DNA of 64,000 nucleotides from Caenorhabditis remanei (Eukaryota > Nematoda > Chromadorea > Rhabditida > Rhabditidae): NCBI RefSeq assembly GCF_010183535.1, contig NC_071329.1, positions 4,836,001 through 4,900,000 on the forward strand. The letters run 5' to 3'. A model generated the notes under the pieces. That model was not told the origin of the DNA. It did not search any database and saw only the letters and a list, made by a program, of their open reading frames with translations. Numbering within the stretch: position 1 is the first letter of the stretch; each line of letters opens with the position of its first letter. This document shows, piece by piece, positions 27,276 to 38,261 of this stretch. A program made the translations under genes and the position numbers.

Positions 27276-28127
27276 TGTTACTCAATCACAAGATTCTGTT
27301 AAAATGTTTGATGATATTCAAAAAAATTGTAAAACTTTTTTACTCAATCAAATTCAAATCATTAATCTCCGTTTTGACCTTTTTCATTATTTATGTCAAT
27401 AAACGCTTATCTCAATGTACCAACTTAATTGCGGTCTCGTCGTTTGCGCTATGGATATATGTGAAAACAATTAAGTGTACTTCAAACTTTCGAATTCCAA
27501 TTTCCGGATTCTTACTCCTTGGCTTCCATGCAACTATTCGTAGTGTTCAAGAAGAAAACTTATATATGTTTGACTCACTTTAGCCTAAAAGTTAGGCAGT
27601 TGGTACATCGCCAAAGCCTACCGTAACCGAAATGATTGCATTCACCACGGTATGCACAGAAGTTTCTAAAGTTCACCGCTACGACAATGTGTAACCCCGT
27701 TGGCAAAAGAGCGCATCTGCATAGGTTCTTCGGGACTCTACGTGTCCGCACGAATCGGTGGGGTCTCTATTTATCCGGTCCTCGCTGCAAGCGTGCTCCA
27801 TTGACATTGTCATTGAGTGGTCACTGCCTGCCCCGACTACGTTACGTCATTACTTATACCCTACTTCTTCTTGCCACGGCACGTCCTTTATTTGTTCTAC
27901 GTCACCCTTCCGCTCTGCTCTTCTTACGTAGAGCTCTTCTAAAGCTATTTGTAGACCCTTTTCTGCCTGCCCAGATAGCAGTTCGCGCTGCAAGGGCGCT
28001 TATTGACACTGCTATCGCGCGACCAATCGTCCCTGTCACTTGAAGAGCTACACCCTCTCATTGCGACGTCACGTCTTCCAATTGCCCATCCCACCAGACC
28101 CTCCTCATTTTCCCCTCATTCACTGTC
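27276..28127. other. Intergenic between F-box genes
   Basis: A 3' flank shared with 41177-41340 and 48448-48620 (ttgacctttttcatta...), then leader repeats and the ACGTCA-rich F-box promoter. No gene seen. Confidence 0.45.
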
Positions 28128-29457
28128 ATGTCGGCTGCCTTCCCTCTCCTCCGTCTGCCAGACAACGCTCAACGGAAAGTGCTCAGTGGTTTCGATGCGG
28201 TTCAGTTGTGAGTTTTGAAATTCTTCTTTTTTCTCTTTTTTTCGGAAAATTATCTATAAGTGGAAAATGGTCTAACATTATACATACAGTAAGAGTTAAA
28301 CGATAAAAGTAAGATTGAGAGCAATTCGGTAAAATCGGCAATGGGTGTGAGATCAATGAGTGATGAGAGAGATGACACGTGTGATGACAAGTGTGATGGG
28401 TGGACAATGACAATTCGAGGTATGTACCTTCCCCTCTCACCCTCATTATCACTCACACATCACTTGCCATCAAACGTGTCAAAGAAGCTAGTCTTCTATC
28501 ACCAAATTCTTTTTTCTCATCTGATTCCGAATTTACGCTTTCAGAATCAATTCCTCTCTGCTTTCGAACAACGCCAAAACCCTCGTTCGATCTCTCAACT
28601 TTACCATTGCCCAAATCACTCTATGCGCCGATGAGGACTTCATCGAAATTCAAGCAATTGTTGACAAAGAGCAATCGGTGGGATGGATTTTCTATCCACC
28701 AGAACCAAGTTCACGTATACAGCCAGTACGTGGTACGGTGCCAATCTTTGTGCCCAGTCTTGTCAAAGCGGAGAAAAACTTTGAGGAAACTATCTATTTT
28801 AAGAATCCGAAGATGAGCATTTTAGAATGGTTGACACTAATCATCGAGGTGTTTAACCATCCGCCGATTCTGGATATTCTTTGGACGAAACCAGACTGTC
28901 TCTTCGATATGAAATCGATTAAGGGTATTGTAGAAAGATTCAACGTGGGCTCGCACTTCTTCACTCGGAACTGTGGTGTGGAGTGTGCTCAACTGGCGTT
29001 GAGAACTATGTCGGAATCAAGGACATTAGCCATTGCTAGTCCCGCCTTTGCAAACCCAGCTGAGTATCAAGATATCCTCATTCTAAATTCGAAAAGTATT
29101 TTTATTGGGTTTTCTTTTGATTTCGATTTGAAAATCTCTTTGGATGATATATTGATTATCAACAGCAAATTAATACATATTATGTCGAGACACATCACCG
29201 ATAAAACTATCAATCGATACCTGAAACATTGGATTCAAGGTTCAAACCCGAGAATGGAGAATATGAGACTCGAGTTCGAACCGAATAGGATTTTTGATGA
29301 AGACGTGATTCTGAAGGGTCTGAAATATCGCAGCGCCAGACTTATCCGCCAAAATCAGCCGATAATCTGTATCCGCCGAAAGGATGGAACGAATGGGATA
29401 ATTGTATTGGAGCATCTCGCCGAGACAAGGTGTTTTGATTTCTATGTGTCCAACTGA
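28128..29457 (+). CDS. F-box protein with FBA_2-type domain, copy 3 (long intron)
   Basis: Exons 28128-28207 and 28545-29457 give 330 aa. The intron is 337 bases where its sisters have about 50, because about 280 bases of foreign-looking sequence were added. Splice signals at both ends match the family. The F-box is intact. The C-terminal part is shorter than in sister copies by about ten residues before the final RRKDG motif (a deletion in frame). The Trp/Phe-Tyr-Pro-Pro-Glu-Pro motif is present. Confidence 0.75.
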
Positions 29458-30091
29458 TAAGGTTGTATTTGATCTTTGTGATTTTTTCTCATTTTAATGC
29501 AAATCTTGTTACAGATCATTCAATTGTTACTTTCTCAACTTTTTCAATCACATTTTGGTGTTTATGATAAAACTCCTTTTTTTCCCACTCGTTCTCTCCC
29601 AATTCATTTTACAGTTTCCAATTGTGGAACTTTTAAACTCTTTTTTTTTTGCTTTCTTCGTTTTGTCAAGATTTAATTTTTTTCATCTGCTCGAATCAGA
29701 ACATCTCTAATTAGAACTGCTCAATTTAAAACTGCACAAATCTAGTTTTAATGACTTATTTATACCGCATTACCGTCTTTATAAAAATCACTTTTCCCCA
29801 TTAAAATGAATAACGAAAATGCACGGCAAAACGTCTCTTTTAGTCATTTTTTTGCGAATAACTATTTCTAGACCGAGTTTAAGGCCAGAGATGAGCGGAA
29901 GGCGGAATACAAGCTTAAATAACTGTAACTCGTTTAGTTTTTAATATTTTTATGTCCTGTTTTTCCCAATCGATAGGCAAATTTGTGCAATATCATATAT
30001 TGAACAATTTTTGCTACCGTCCCATAGAAAAGCTACTCCGCCAATTTAAGGATTTCTTCCGCCAACTCTTCCGCTCATCTCTGCTTAAGGC
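29458..30091. other. Intergenic with a small hAT-like MITE
   Basis: AT-rich 3' flank of the F-box gene followed by the MITE at 29886-30083. No gene is seen. Confidence 0.4.
29886..30083. mobile_element. 198-bp MITE with CAGAGATGAGCGGAAG ends
   Basis: Inverted ends starting CAGAGATGAGCGG and an imperfect 8-base flanking repeat (TTTAAGGC / CTTAAGGC), as in hAT-type MITEs. It sits directly after the stop codon of the gene at 30092. Confidence 0.6.
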
Positions 30092-30751
30092 CTACTGGAA
30101 GATTATTTTATCAAGGACTTTCAATAAAACATACCCCAAATTTTTCAAAACCTTTTCCATTTCTTCCGTGGAATATTTTGCAAGAAATATTTCCAGTCTT
30201 CTTTTTATATTTTCGACATGGGCTTCGGGGTTTTCATAGACCAAAAGATTTTCCGTCTTGGTGTTTTTAGACAGCTCACGCCATGCGTCATGGAATTCAT
30301 CCTCTGCCAATGAATAATTCTTTAAGTACTCTTCGAATGCGATTAACTCAGGGTCTGAAGTAGTTAGATCAAACGAAATGTTGTAACCCATAATGCAAGC
30401 TTTCTCGATCTGAAACTCCTCAGTGAAGTTGAATTGGTCTTGGTAATTTTCCAGAAGTCCGAGAGTCTGTTCGAGTGGTTTCCATGTAGCCGACAGTCTT
30501 GGTGCTTGATATTCCATATGATTCATGAATGAGGACAATGAGGAAATCCGTTGGAATAGGGGCTTTGAGACACCTTGATATTTCTTCCGTTTATCTTTTG
30601 AAATTCGGAAACTATTTAGCAAAGAAAGAGTATTATCTAACTTCTTTACTATTGCAATAACTTCTTTGATAGCTTGACTATTTTGCAAGTTCAACAGTGC
30701 ATCAATATCGCTTTCAGCTGCAGAGAATTCTGTTTTCAGTCTGTTCATCAT
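30092..30751 (-). CDS. Uncharacterised helical protein (possible exon of a larger nematode gene)
   Basis: 219-codon open frame. Composition is mostly alpha-helical, with charged and leucine heptad-like spacing (for example DIDALLNLQNSQ, LLENYQDQF) and no signal peptide or membrane span. Its ATG lies just beside a tandem repeat array, which may have displaced upstream exons. It could be the 3' part of a secreted-protein gene like the one at the left edge, but I have no direct homology to show this. The stop abuts the MITE. Confidence 0.45.
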   Translation of the reverse strand: MMNRLKTEFSAAESDIDALLNLQNSQAIKEVIAIVKKLDNTLSLLNSFRISKDKRKKYQGVSKPLFQRISSLSSFMNHMEYQAPRLSATWKPLEQTLGLLENYQDQFNFTEEFQIEKACIMGYNISFDLTTSDPELIAFEEYLKNYSLAEDEFHDAWRELSKNTKTENLLVYENPEAHVENIKRRLEIFLAKYSTEEMEKVLKNLGYVLLKVLDKIIFQ

Positions 30752-30767
30752 TTCCTCTGTTTCTTTC

Positions 30768-31010
30768 TAAGCTCAGCCCCCTGGAAGTAGTGATTACCTT
30801 AAAAAAGGACACCCTGGAGCTTGCTCTCGCCCCGCCCTAAGCTCAGCCCCCTGGAAGTAGTGATTACCTTAAAAAAGGACACCCTGGAGCTTGCTCTCGC
30901 CCCGCCCCTAAGCTCAGCCCCCTGGAAGTAGTGATTACCTTAAAAAAGGACACCCTGGAGCTTGCTCTCGCCCCGCCCCTATGCTCAGCCCCCTGGAAGT
31001 AGTGATTAAC
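30768..31010. repeat. 70-bp tandem repeat, about 3.4 copies
   Basis: Units begin TAAGCTCAGCCCCCTGGAAG and are nearly identical at 30768, 30838, 30908 and (partial) about 30979, GC-rich compared with surroundings. They end in a CTCGCCCCGCCC stretch. Confidence 0.85.
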
Positions 31011-31220
31011 TTGATATTCCGAGTTCGCAACAGGACATTTCGCAACATTTCTTAATTCGACAGTAGAAAAATCAAAACAAGAGCAACTCTCGTTTTCATC
31101 GCGTGAAATACACAAAAATGCGCTATTCAAGTTTGAGTGTTAAAAACAAAATTGACGTGAAGTTATTTTGAGCAAAAATATTCTTTCTAAATGTGGCCGC
31201 TTGGAGAAGTGGTTAACGTG

Positions 31221-33538
31221 CACAGGTAGACCGCAAAGTCCCAAAAACGGACCAGCGCCGGATCACCGGCGAACATTCTGTGGCTGACCGACGGGCCGTT
31301 AACGGTCCGTAGAACATCCGTAGACGGCCCGTTTTCTCGCTTTTTGACGCGCTGACGGGCCGTTTTTCATCCGTTTTTAAACCTTTCTGGTCCCTTCCCG
31401 CTCCCCATTAGGCATATTAAAAATGGTTTTTTGCGAACAGTACTCGTTATTATAAATACTTATTTATTATCAAATTAAAATTAATAACAGAAAATGTTGT
31501 TTATAATAAAAAATTTAAAAAAGAAACATCATAACTAGGTGAATAAGACATTTAAATGTTCGCCTTTTGGCTTGTTGTTCGTCGATTTTCCGCATCAAGC
31601 AGGCGAGTCATGTATGACACTCTTCGCTTCTTCTTCTCGCCGCTTCTCTTGATGCGCAATCTTCGTTGAGATGAATTCGCTTGTAGACGAATCGAATCAG
31701 CCTGAAAGATAATAAGTTACAACACAATTCATAGTTATTGGATAACTTACTTATCACTCAAAAGTTGCTTCTTGGTAGAAGTTCGTGATGATCGAATTGG
31801 GAAGATGTCATTTGACAACATGGTTAGCATGATGAGAGCATTGATGGCGGTGTATCGAACAGAGAACCAGTGAATTGTTGAAATCCCTGAATCGACGAAG
31901 TAGCCGTTTGACCGAGTAGACGGTCTTGATGATGATGATTCTTCGAGTGTTCTCCACGATGATGGGACATTGAATCGCCTATAAAGACTTTACTACTACT
32001 TCATTCCATCGATAGTTCGTTTCCACTGTCGTTTGCATCGGCATCAATAATGTTGGATTGATGATGATGACGGCTTGGTCCCTCTCCTCCAGGTGATTGT
32101 TGTTGTTGCTGTATTGCTCCTCATTCCGCTTCCATTGATGCTATTGTTTAGTGGTGGTCATCGCCATTCGACAATAGTGTATCCAAGTCTCAAACTTGGG
32201 TCATTAAACCATGTGGACCTTGGCCGTTTGATCTCTGAAAATACTAGTTTAGTTTCCATTCCTTGAAAAAGCGCGAATATCATACTTTTGGTTTCCCACT
32301 GAGTCCAATTTCCACTGAAGACTTCTTCTCCTTATCGATTAACTAGCCATTCCGCTTGTAGATTTGGACACAAACTTCGGGCTTCCAGTGACATTTGCTG
32401 AAAATATCCACATTTTTCACTTAGGTTACGCAATCACCTGATACAAACCTTACGAATCCTTTCAAATTCCTCGTTTTTAGTGTCAAGTAAGGCCGCGCCG
32501 ACGACGAAATTCTCGATTAGCCTGAAAATAGACAATTTCGTCGAAATTAGTAATAAATAACGAGTGAAAAAGTTTTTGACAGATAAATAAACCATTTTTA
32601 CTGAAAAGAATGTAAGATAAACAGAAGAAATACCATAAAAATTGAAGGAAAACGAACGAAATAAAATTTTGACGCGGAAAAACTTCAGTGTCGATTTACG
32701 ACAAACAAGGCGCGCTGCCGTAATTTCGGAGTGTCGTTGCGAGCTTCAGCTTCAATGCGTTTACTCGAAAAATGCGAATACTCGGAAATTTCGGTGAAAA
32801 AGAATAATTTCCTGAAAGAAACACATGAAATGAAAAACCTGACAATTCCTGTGACATATTTTTGAAAAAAAACGAAACTTTCTGAATAATAATAGGAAGT
32901 GATCAGATAGCGAATCTACAGTAATACTTGTGAGATTGTGAATAGAAGATACACTAATGTACCCTTCTGGTTTGGTTTTGTGAGTTAACAGATTCTTGAA
33001 TATAAAAATCTGAATGTACCCCCAAGTATAGTCATCCCTCACACCATGGCGGCTCGCTGAGCCACTAATAGCATTGTTTCTTGCTCATATGATCTTACTT
33101 GGTTTCAAAAATCAACCAGTAAGACTTCTACAGAATTACTAGAATGCTACAACTATTTTTTTCTAGGTTTCTGTGCTTTTCAATTCCAAATTCTTTCTCA
33201 GCCTGTTTTCCCACATTGAGACGCCACTAAACCCGACATTAGTCCGTTTGCGGTCCGTCATTAACCCGTCGTTTGTCCGTTTGCTTCAAAACATATTAAA
33301 AACGAGAAAATTGTAGCTTCAAACAACTTCTACGGATTCTAAATAGCATAACAATGATTTTGAAGCAGTATTTCGAAAATCCATTTTTTGACTGGTTTTT
33401 CTGAGTGTTTTGGCGGGCCGGAAACGGACCGTCGTTGGCCCGTTGGCGGTCGTTTAGCCGCCGTTGGTTCGCCACTCGCACGTTTGCGGCCGCTCAGCCG
33501 TCGGTCGTCCGTTTTTGGGACTTTGCGGTCTACCTGTG
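31221..33538. mobile_element. 2.3-kb TIR element (CACAGGTAGACC ends) inside a tRNA-like sequence
   Basis: Ends CACAGGTAGACCGCAAAGTC and its complement, flanked by TG on each side. Inside each end are arrays of CCGTTTTC/ACGGGCCGTT-type repeats. The interior has minus-strand exon-like frames at about 31551-32000 but no recognisable transposase. The flanks at 31195-31220 and 33539-33590 look like two halves of a tRNA-like sequence. Confidence 0.65.
31551..32000 (-). other. Coding-looking exons inside the TIR element
   Basis: An open minus-strand segment of about 80 codons (including STIHWFSVRYTAINALIM and SSRTSTKKQLLSDK) ends at a GTAAGT donor. After a CTTTCAG acceptor it may continue into a basic exon. 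The pattern before the donor recalls the end of BEN-type DNA-binding domains, only loosely. No start codon was located; it may be a relic. Confidence 0.3.
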
Positions 33539-33699
33539 TGGATGGATTTGAATCGAAAGGTTCTTGGATCGATTCCCACCGAGTGCAAATGTGTTTTGTA
33601 TTCGAGGTGGGAGTCATCCAGTCCACCGCCATGCCCCCTAAAAATGCCCCTTAAAAATGCCCCCTCGTGTGGGGATACGGGCGCGTTGCTTTGACTTAC

Positions 33700-33760
33700 T
33701 TTCCGCAATAATCGTTTGAAAACTTAGTAACAAGAGTGTTACGATTGCGTAAAACCACAT
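33700..33760 (-). pseudogene. Orphan copy of the signal-peptide exon of the left-edge gene
   Basis: Nearly identical to 388-448, with the same start, GTAAGT donor and about 200 bases of upstream sequence (to about 33970). Similarity stops about 10 bases beyond the donor, so exon 2 is missing. No downstream frame is close enough to replace it. Confidence 0.7.
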
Positions 33761-33979
33761 CTTGAATGGGGAATGCAAAGGGGAATGAATTTTTTGAAGG
33801 ATTTGTTCTTATCTCGTTTAAAATCTTATGGAACGGAAGTTCAAGTTCACGCACACTTAAAAAGAAACGAAAGAACAATTTGCCAGTTTTTGAGAGTAAA
33901 CTCACGCGTTTACTTGTTTTTACTGCCTCCAAAATATGAGAAGGAGAAAACTTTTGAAAGGCAGAGATGTCGAATGATG

Positions 33980-35474
33980 AATTATCATTTTAAATAAGAT
34001 CATACTTTGTTTTAGTCGGTTCGTTTTAAAACCAGTTCTGATCCGAGCAGTTCTAATCAGTGTCTGTTTTATTTCGGTCATTTCTAATTAAGGTGTTTCG
34101 AAACATAGACATTTGGTAGCCTTGCAATTTTTGCTGCTCTTGTAAGATTGTCTTCTTCCTCGGAAATTTCTTCTTCCTCGGAAATTTCATGGTTTCAAAA
34201 ACGTCGTTAAACAAAAATAAACAGTTATAATTTTGCGATATGAATAAAAAAACAACCATAAAAGTAGAGACCGCAACATTTTTTTCAAACTCATTTTTTT
34301 TCATAAAAATTTCCATCCTGCCCTGTTCTTCAGGTAAATGGAAGAACATTCCCAATTTTTTTTTCCGAAAATATTCACTCTCACCGAAGTTACAGGACCT
34401 TTTAGTCAGCCATGGTTTCTACTGAATTCTCTTGGGGAATTCTTTCGTTTTCCTGACCACGCAAAAAATATTTTCTATTTTCACGTTCAGTCAGTCACAT
34501 TTTTGCAAAATTTGGGAAAGTTCGAATCAGAAACCCTTTGATTAAAAGCCGAGCGTGTTATCCACTGAACTAAACGAACACCAAAGTGACGCTGATAATA
34601 GGAAAATATATTTTTGACGTGATTTTTTGAAATTCAAGAGAATTTTTTATTCAGCATATTTCGAGATAAAACATCAAATATCTAAAATTCGACAGCACGA
34701 AATTTTTTGTTCCCAAGTGCATCTAGTTCGAAATTTTGCGTAGATTCTGATTCCGTCGAGAAACGATGCGAGTTTGACCTCCTTTAACCTAAACTGTCGG
34801 GAAAACTGATTTTCTTTCTGAGTCTGTTGTCTTCCGACACAGAGGAAACTACATTTTACGAATCAATAAGCTTCCAAATTTTGGCCCCGGGTACCTGAAG
34901 AGATGTCCAAAAAGAATATGTCAGAAAACAGATATGTTATCACAGAAAGTTTTTTGATGTGATGCCTCGCAGTTCAGATGGCTCCCAAAAAAATTAGACA
35001 GCACGAAAATCGAATTTTCGTTCAAAACCTATTAGAGTATGTCCAGAACTATTAGAAACTGTCAAAAAATGATGCGTGTTCGACCTAGAACATCTTAAAC
35101 GTGATATTTTTCTGAAAAATGGAAAAGTTTTTTCAGTTTTCTGAGAAAACTAAACATTTGGGTGAAACGAAAGTGTGTTCATTGAATTCTACGTACTCGA
35201 TTACATAGGGGACAAAAGTTTTCATTCTGTTTTAGCGTACTGGGCTCTCAGGGCAGACCGTCAAACATTCTGATAATCTTCCCATGACGTCCCAAGAGAA
35301 GAAAATGAAAAACTCCGCCCACGTTCATTGCGGTCCCTACATAAAAGTATTTAGAAAGGAATAAATTATATAAATAATCAATTATAATGACAATGAGATG
35401 GTGATTGATAGCCTGAATATTGAGAGTCTGGCAGATGATACGATTTCAGATAATTTTAAGGACCAGTTCTGATT
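33980..35474. other. AT-rich intergenic sequence, no gene seen
   Basis: Short frames only. No splice-consistent gene, RNA gene or clear repeat was recognised, apart from a degenerate tRNA-like stretch on the minus strand near 34540-34580. Confidence 0.4.
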
Positions 35475-36644
35475 TCAGTATGAACTATTATTTGATCTGA
35501 AAAAAACTAAAAGTTGACAATTGCTCACAGCAAAAAAAAAACTCACTTGGAGTTTTCGCCGCTAACCAATACTGTAGATCCTTCTTTTAATGACTGAATT
35601 TTCAGATTTATCTTATTTTCTTGCTTCTGTCTTTGTCTCCGATTGTTGAACCATGTTCTGATTTGGGCATTGCTCAGACCAGTCTGTTTCATCAATGTTT
35701 GCACCTCTCCTGGGGTGATTTTGTCGTTTTTCTGAAACGCTTCCTCCAATAAAGTAAGTTGATCATCAGTGAATACTGTTCTCCTCTTATGAACTGGCAG
35801 TTGTGGCTGATATGGTTGATAATGAGGTTGTTGATAATTTGGATACGAAGATTGGGAACCGGGGAACTGTGTCATGGTGTGTTGAGGATGTCGGTATGGA
35901 TTGTGATGAGATCTGAAACAATTAAATTAGGTTAATTACAAATTTCAAAACTCACCTAGAGTTTTCCGAGCTCCCAATAGTGAGATCAAATTGTTCCGGT
36001 TTCCAACCTCCATCCTTCTTTTTGGAATCAATGGCTCTCTGTTTAGCTCTCCGTCTTTCAAACCAACTCAGGATCTGACTTTTAGTCAAACCTATCATCT
36101 CTCCCAAAGCAATTGCCTCTTCGGGAGAAATAAAGCAGTCTACTTTGAACTTTTGCTCCATTGCATAAATTTGTTCAGTGGTGAATAATCTGCCATATTT
36201 GAATTGTGGCTGATACGGTTGATAATGGAGTGTCGGAGGTTGTAAATCAGGAAAATAATTAGGATGTTGATAATTTTGATGTGACGTGATGTGTTGTGGA
36301 TATCCATTTGAAGAGCTGAAAAAACTAGAATTGAAATCGTTAAATAGTTTAACACCTACTTAAAATAAGTCTGTTGACACGGCACATTTTGATGACACGA
36401 GTTTCCATATGGAATATAATTTGAGCTGGAAAAACTAAAAGTTGAAAATTGAACAGAGCGAAACAACTCACATTACTGTAGGTTGCAATCCCGAATACTC
36501 CAATATTTCTGTTCCATTTGAATTGTTGCGCTGACTGAAAATTGAAGTGACTGAGCATTCCGGTATGATTAAAAACGTCAAAACTCACCTAGGGTACTCG
36601 GTATCAGGAATATAAGAAAAAGGGTCGTAGTAAAAGTTCACCAT
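35475..36644 (-). CDS. Double-homeodomain protein, copy B
   Basis: Same five-exon layout as copy A (exon 1 is 36589-36644; homeodomain exons around 35952-36330 and 35543-35910). The recognition helices ILSWFERRRAKQR and IRTWFNNRRQRQKQ are intact. The intron between the homeodomain exons has a normal GTGAGT donor. After the second homeodomain the C-terminus differs (LKEGSTVLVSGENSK). It either stops at 35543 or, by a GTGAGT...TTTCAG intron, adds a short exon ending at 35475. Located directly upstream (divergent) of an F-box gene, as in the other duplicated block. Confidence 0.78.
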
Positions 36645-37189
36645 TCTGGGGATGCCAAAATGATCAGAATTGGGTTTTAAGACTGAGATTCTCGTTATTA
36701 TAGAAGAATAATGGTTGGATAATGGGCGTGGTCTGGACTGGACTGTATTCATATTTGTAATCCTAATAAGACGATATTCCCAGAGCCTGTAAATCACGAG
36801 TCCCTCTCTGACAGCTTAGTATCGGCATGAGCCAAATTACTTTGAGAGGTGGGAACTGGCACTGGGAAATTTGTTATGTTTGCTTCAATCATCCATATTT
36901 GCTATCTGTCAGATGTCTGTAGAATCCATTGTTCATTACAGTTTTCCCCAGAGAAAACTTCTCAGCTCTCAAAGTAATTCGCCCGATGCCGGCAACAAAC
37001 AGACTGGTGGGATCGTACGACATCAGATGCTCCTTTTTCTCTGCGAAAAATGTATTCCCAGTCCTTGCTGCAAACGCGCTCCATTGGCTTTGCTATTCAG
37101 TGGTCACTGGCACCACTTATACCCTCCGTCTCGTTGTCACGTCACGTTTTCTAACTGCCTAATCCACCAGACCATCCTCATTCACTGTC

Positions 37190-38261
37190 ATGTCCAGTGC
37201 CTTCCCTCTCCTCCATCTTCCAGAAAACGCTCAACGGAAAGTGCTCAATGGTTTCGATGCGGTTCAGTTGTAAGTTTTAAAATTATTTTTTTTTCATCTG
37301 ATTAAGAATGGACACTTTCAGAATCAACTTCTCTCTCTTCTCGAACAGTGCCAAACGACTCGCTCGATCTCTCAACCTCACGATTGACCAAATCGAGCTA
37401 TGCCCGGATGACAACCTCATCGACATTCAAACAATTGATGACAATGAGTACTGGGTGGGATGGATTTTCTATCCACCAGAACCAAATACATTTATTCAGC
37501 CAGTACGGGGTACTGTGCCAATCTATGTGCCCAGTTGTGTGAAAGCGTTGACGGATTTTGAGGAAATAGATTTTGAGAATCCGGGACTGAGTATTTCAGA
37601 ATGGTTGAAATTAATCATTGAGGTGTTTAACCATACGCCTCATCTGGATATTTTATTGACGAAACCGGACTGTCTTTTTGATATGAAATCGATTAGGGAT
37701 ACTGTAAAAGGATTCAACGTGGGCGGGCTCACTTTTACTGAGGAATGTGGCATGGAGTGTGCACAGCTGGCTTTGAAGAGCTTCCCAGAATATGAGGCAT
37801 TGTTTATCGATAGTCCCGCCTTTGCAAATCCAGTTGAGTATCAGAATATTTTGATACAGAATGTGGAAAGTCTCATTATAGGTTCTTTTGCTCTTGATTT
37901 GAAAATCTCTTTGGATGATATACTACTTATTAACAGCGAATTGATAAAGATTAATTCAAGACACATCACCGACAAGATGATCAATCGATATCTGAAACAT
38001 TGGATTCAAGGTTCAAACCCGAGAATGAAGAATATGAGAATCGGGTTCGAACCAAATAGAACTTTTGATGAAGACATGATTCTGAAGGGTCTCAAATATC
38101 ACAGAGCCCAACCGGACCGGATGAGAGAATATGAAGAAGCAGAAGAGGTGGAATTAGTGGAAGGTGCTTATGATATCCGCCAAAAGGATGGGACGGAAGG
38201 GATGATTGTTTTTGAAAGTGACCAAGAGTCTCGTTATTTTGTTCTAATTGTGTTTGCTTGA
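37190..38261 (+). CDS. F-box protein with FBA_2-type domain, copy 4
   Basis: Exons 37190-37269 and 37322-38261 give 339 aa. Near-identical sister of the copy at 1335, one residue shorter. The F-box, YPPEPN, ISLDDILLINS and HWIQGSNPRM motifs are all present. The final RRKDG motif is RQKDG here. Its 3' flank carries the uninterrupted insertion site of the Maverick (38406-38411). Confidence 0.85.

Noticed and set aside
33388..33694. Overlapping frames on both strands near 33.5 kb
   Set aside because: They run through the GC-rich end repeats of a TIR element and the tRNA-like flank, so openness reflects base composition.
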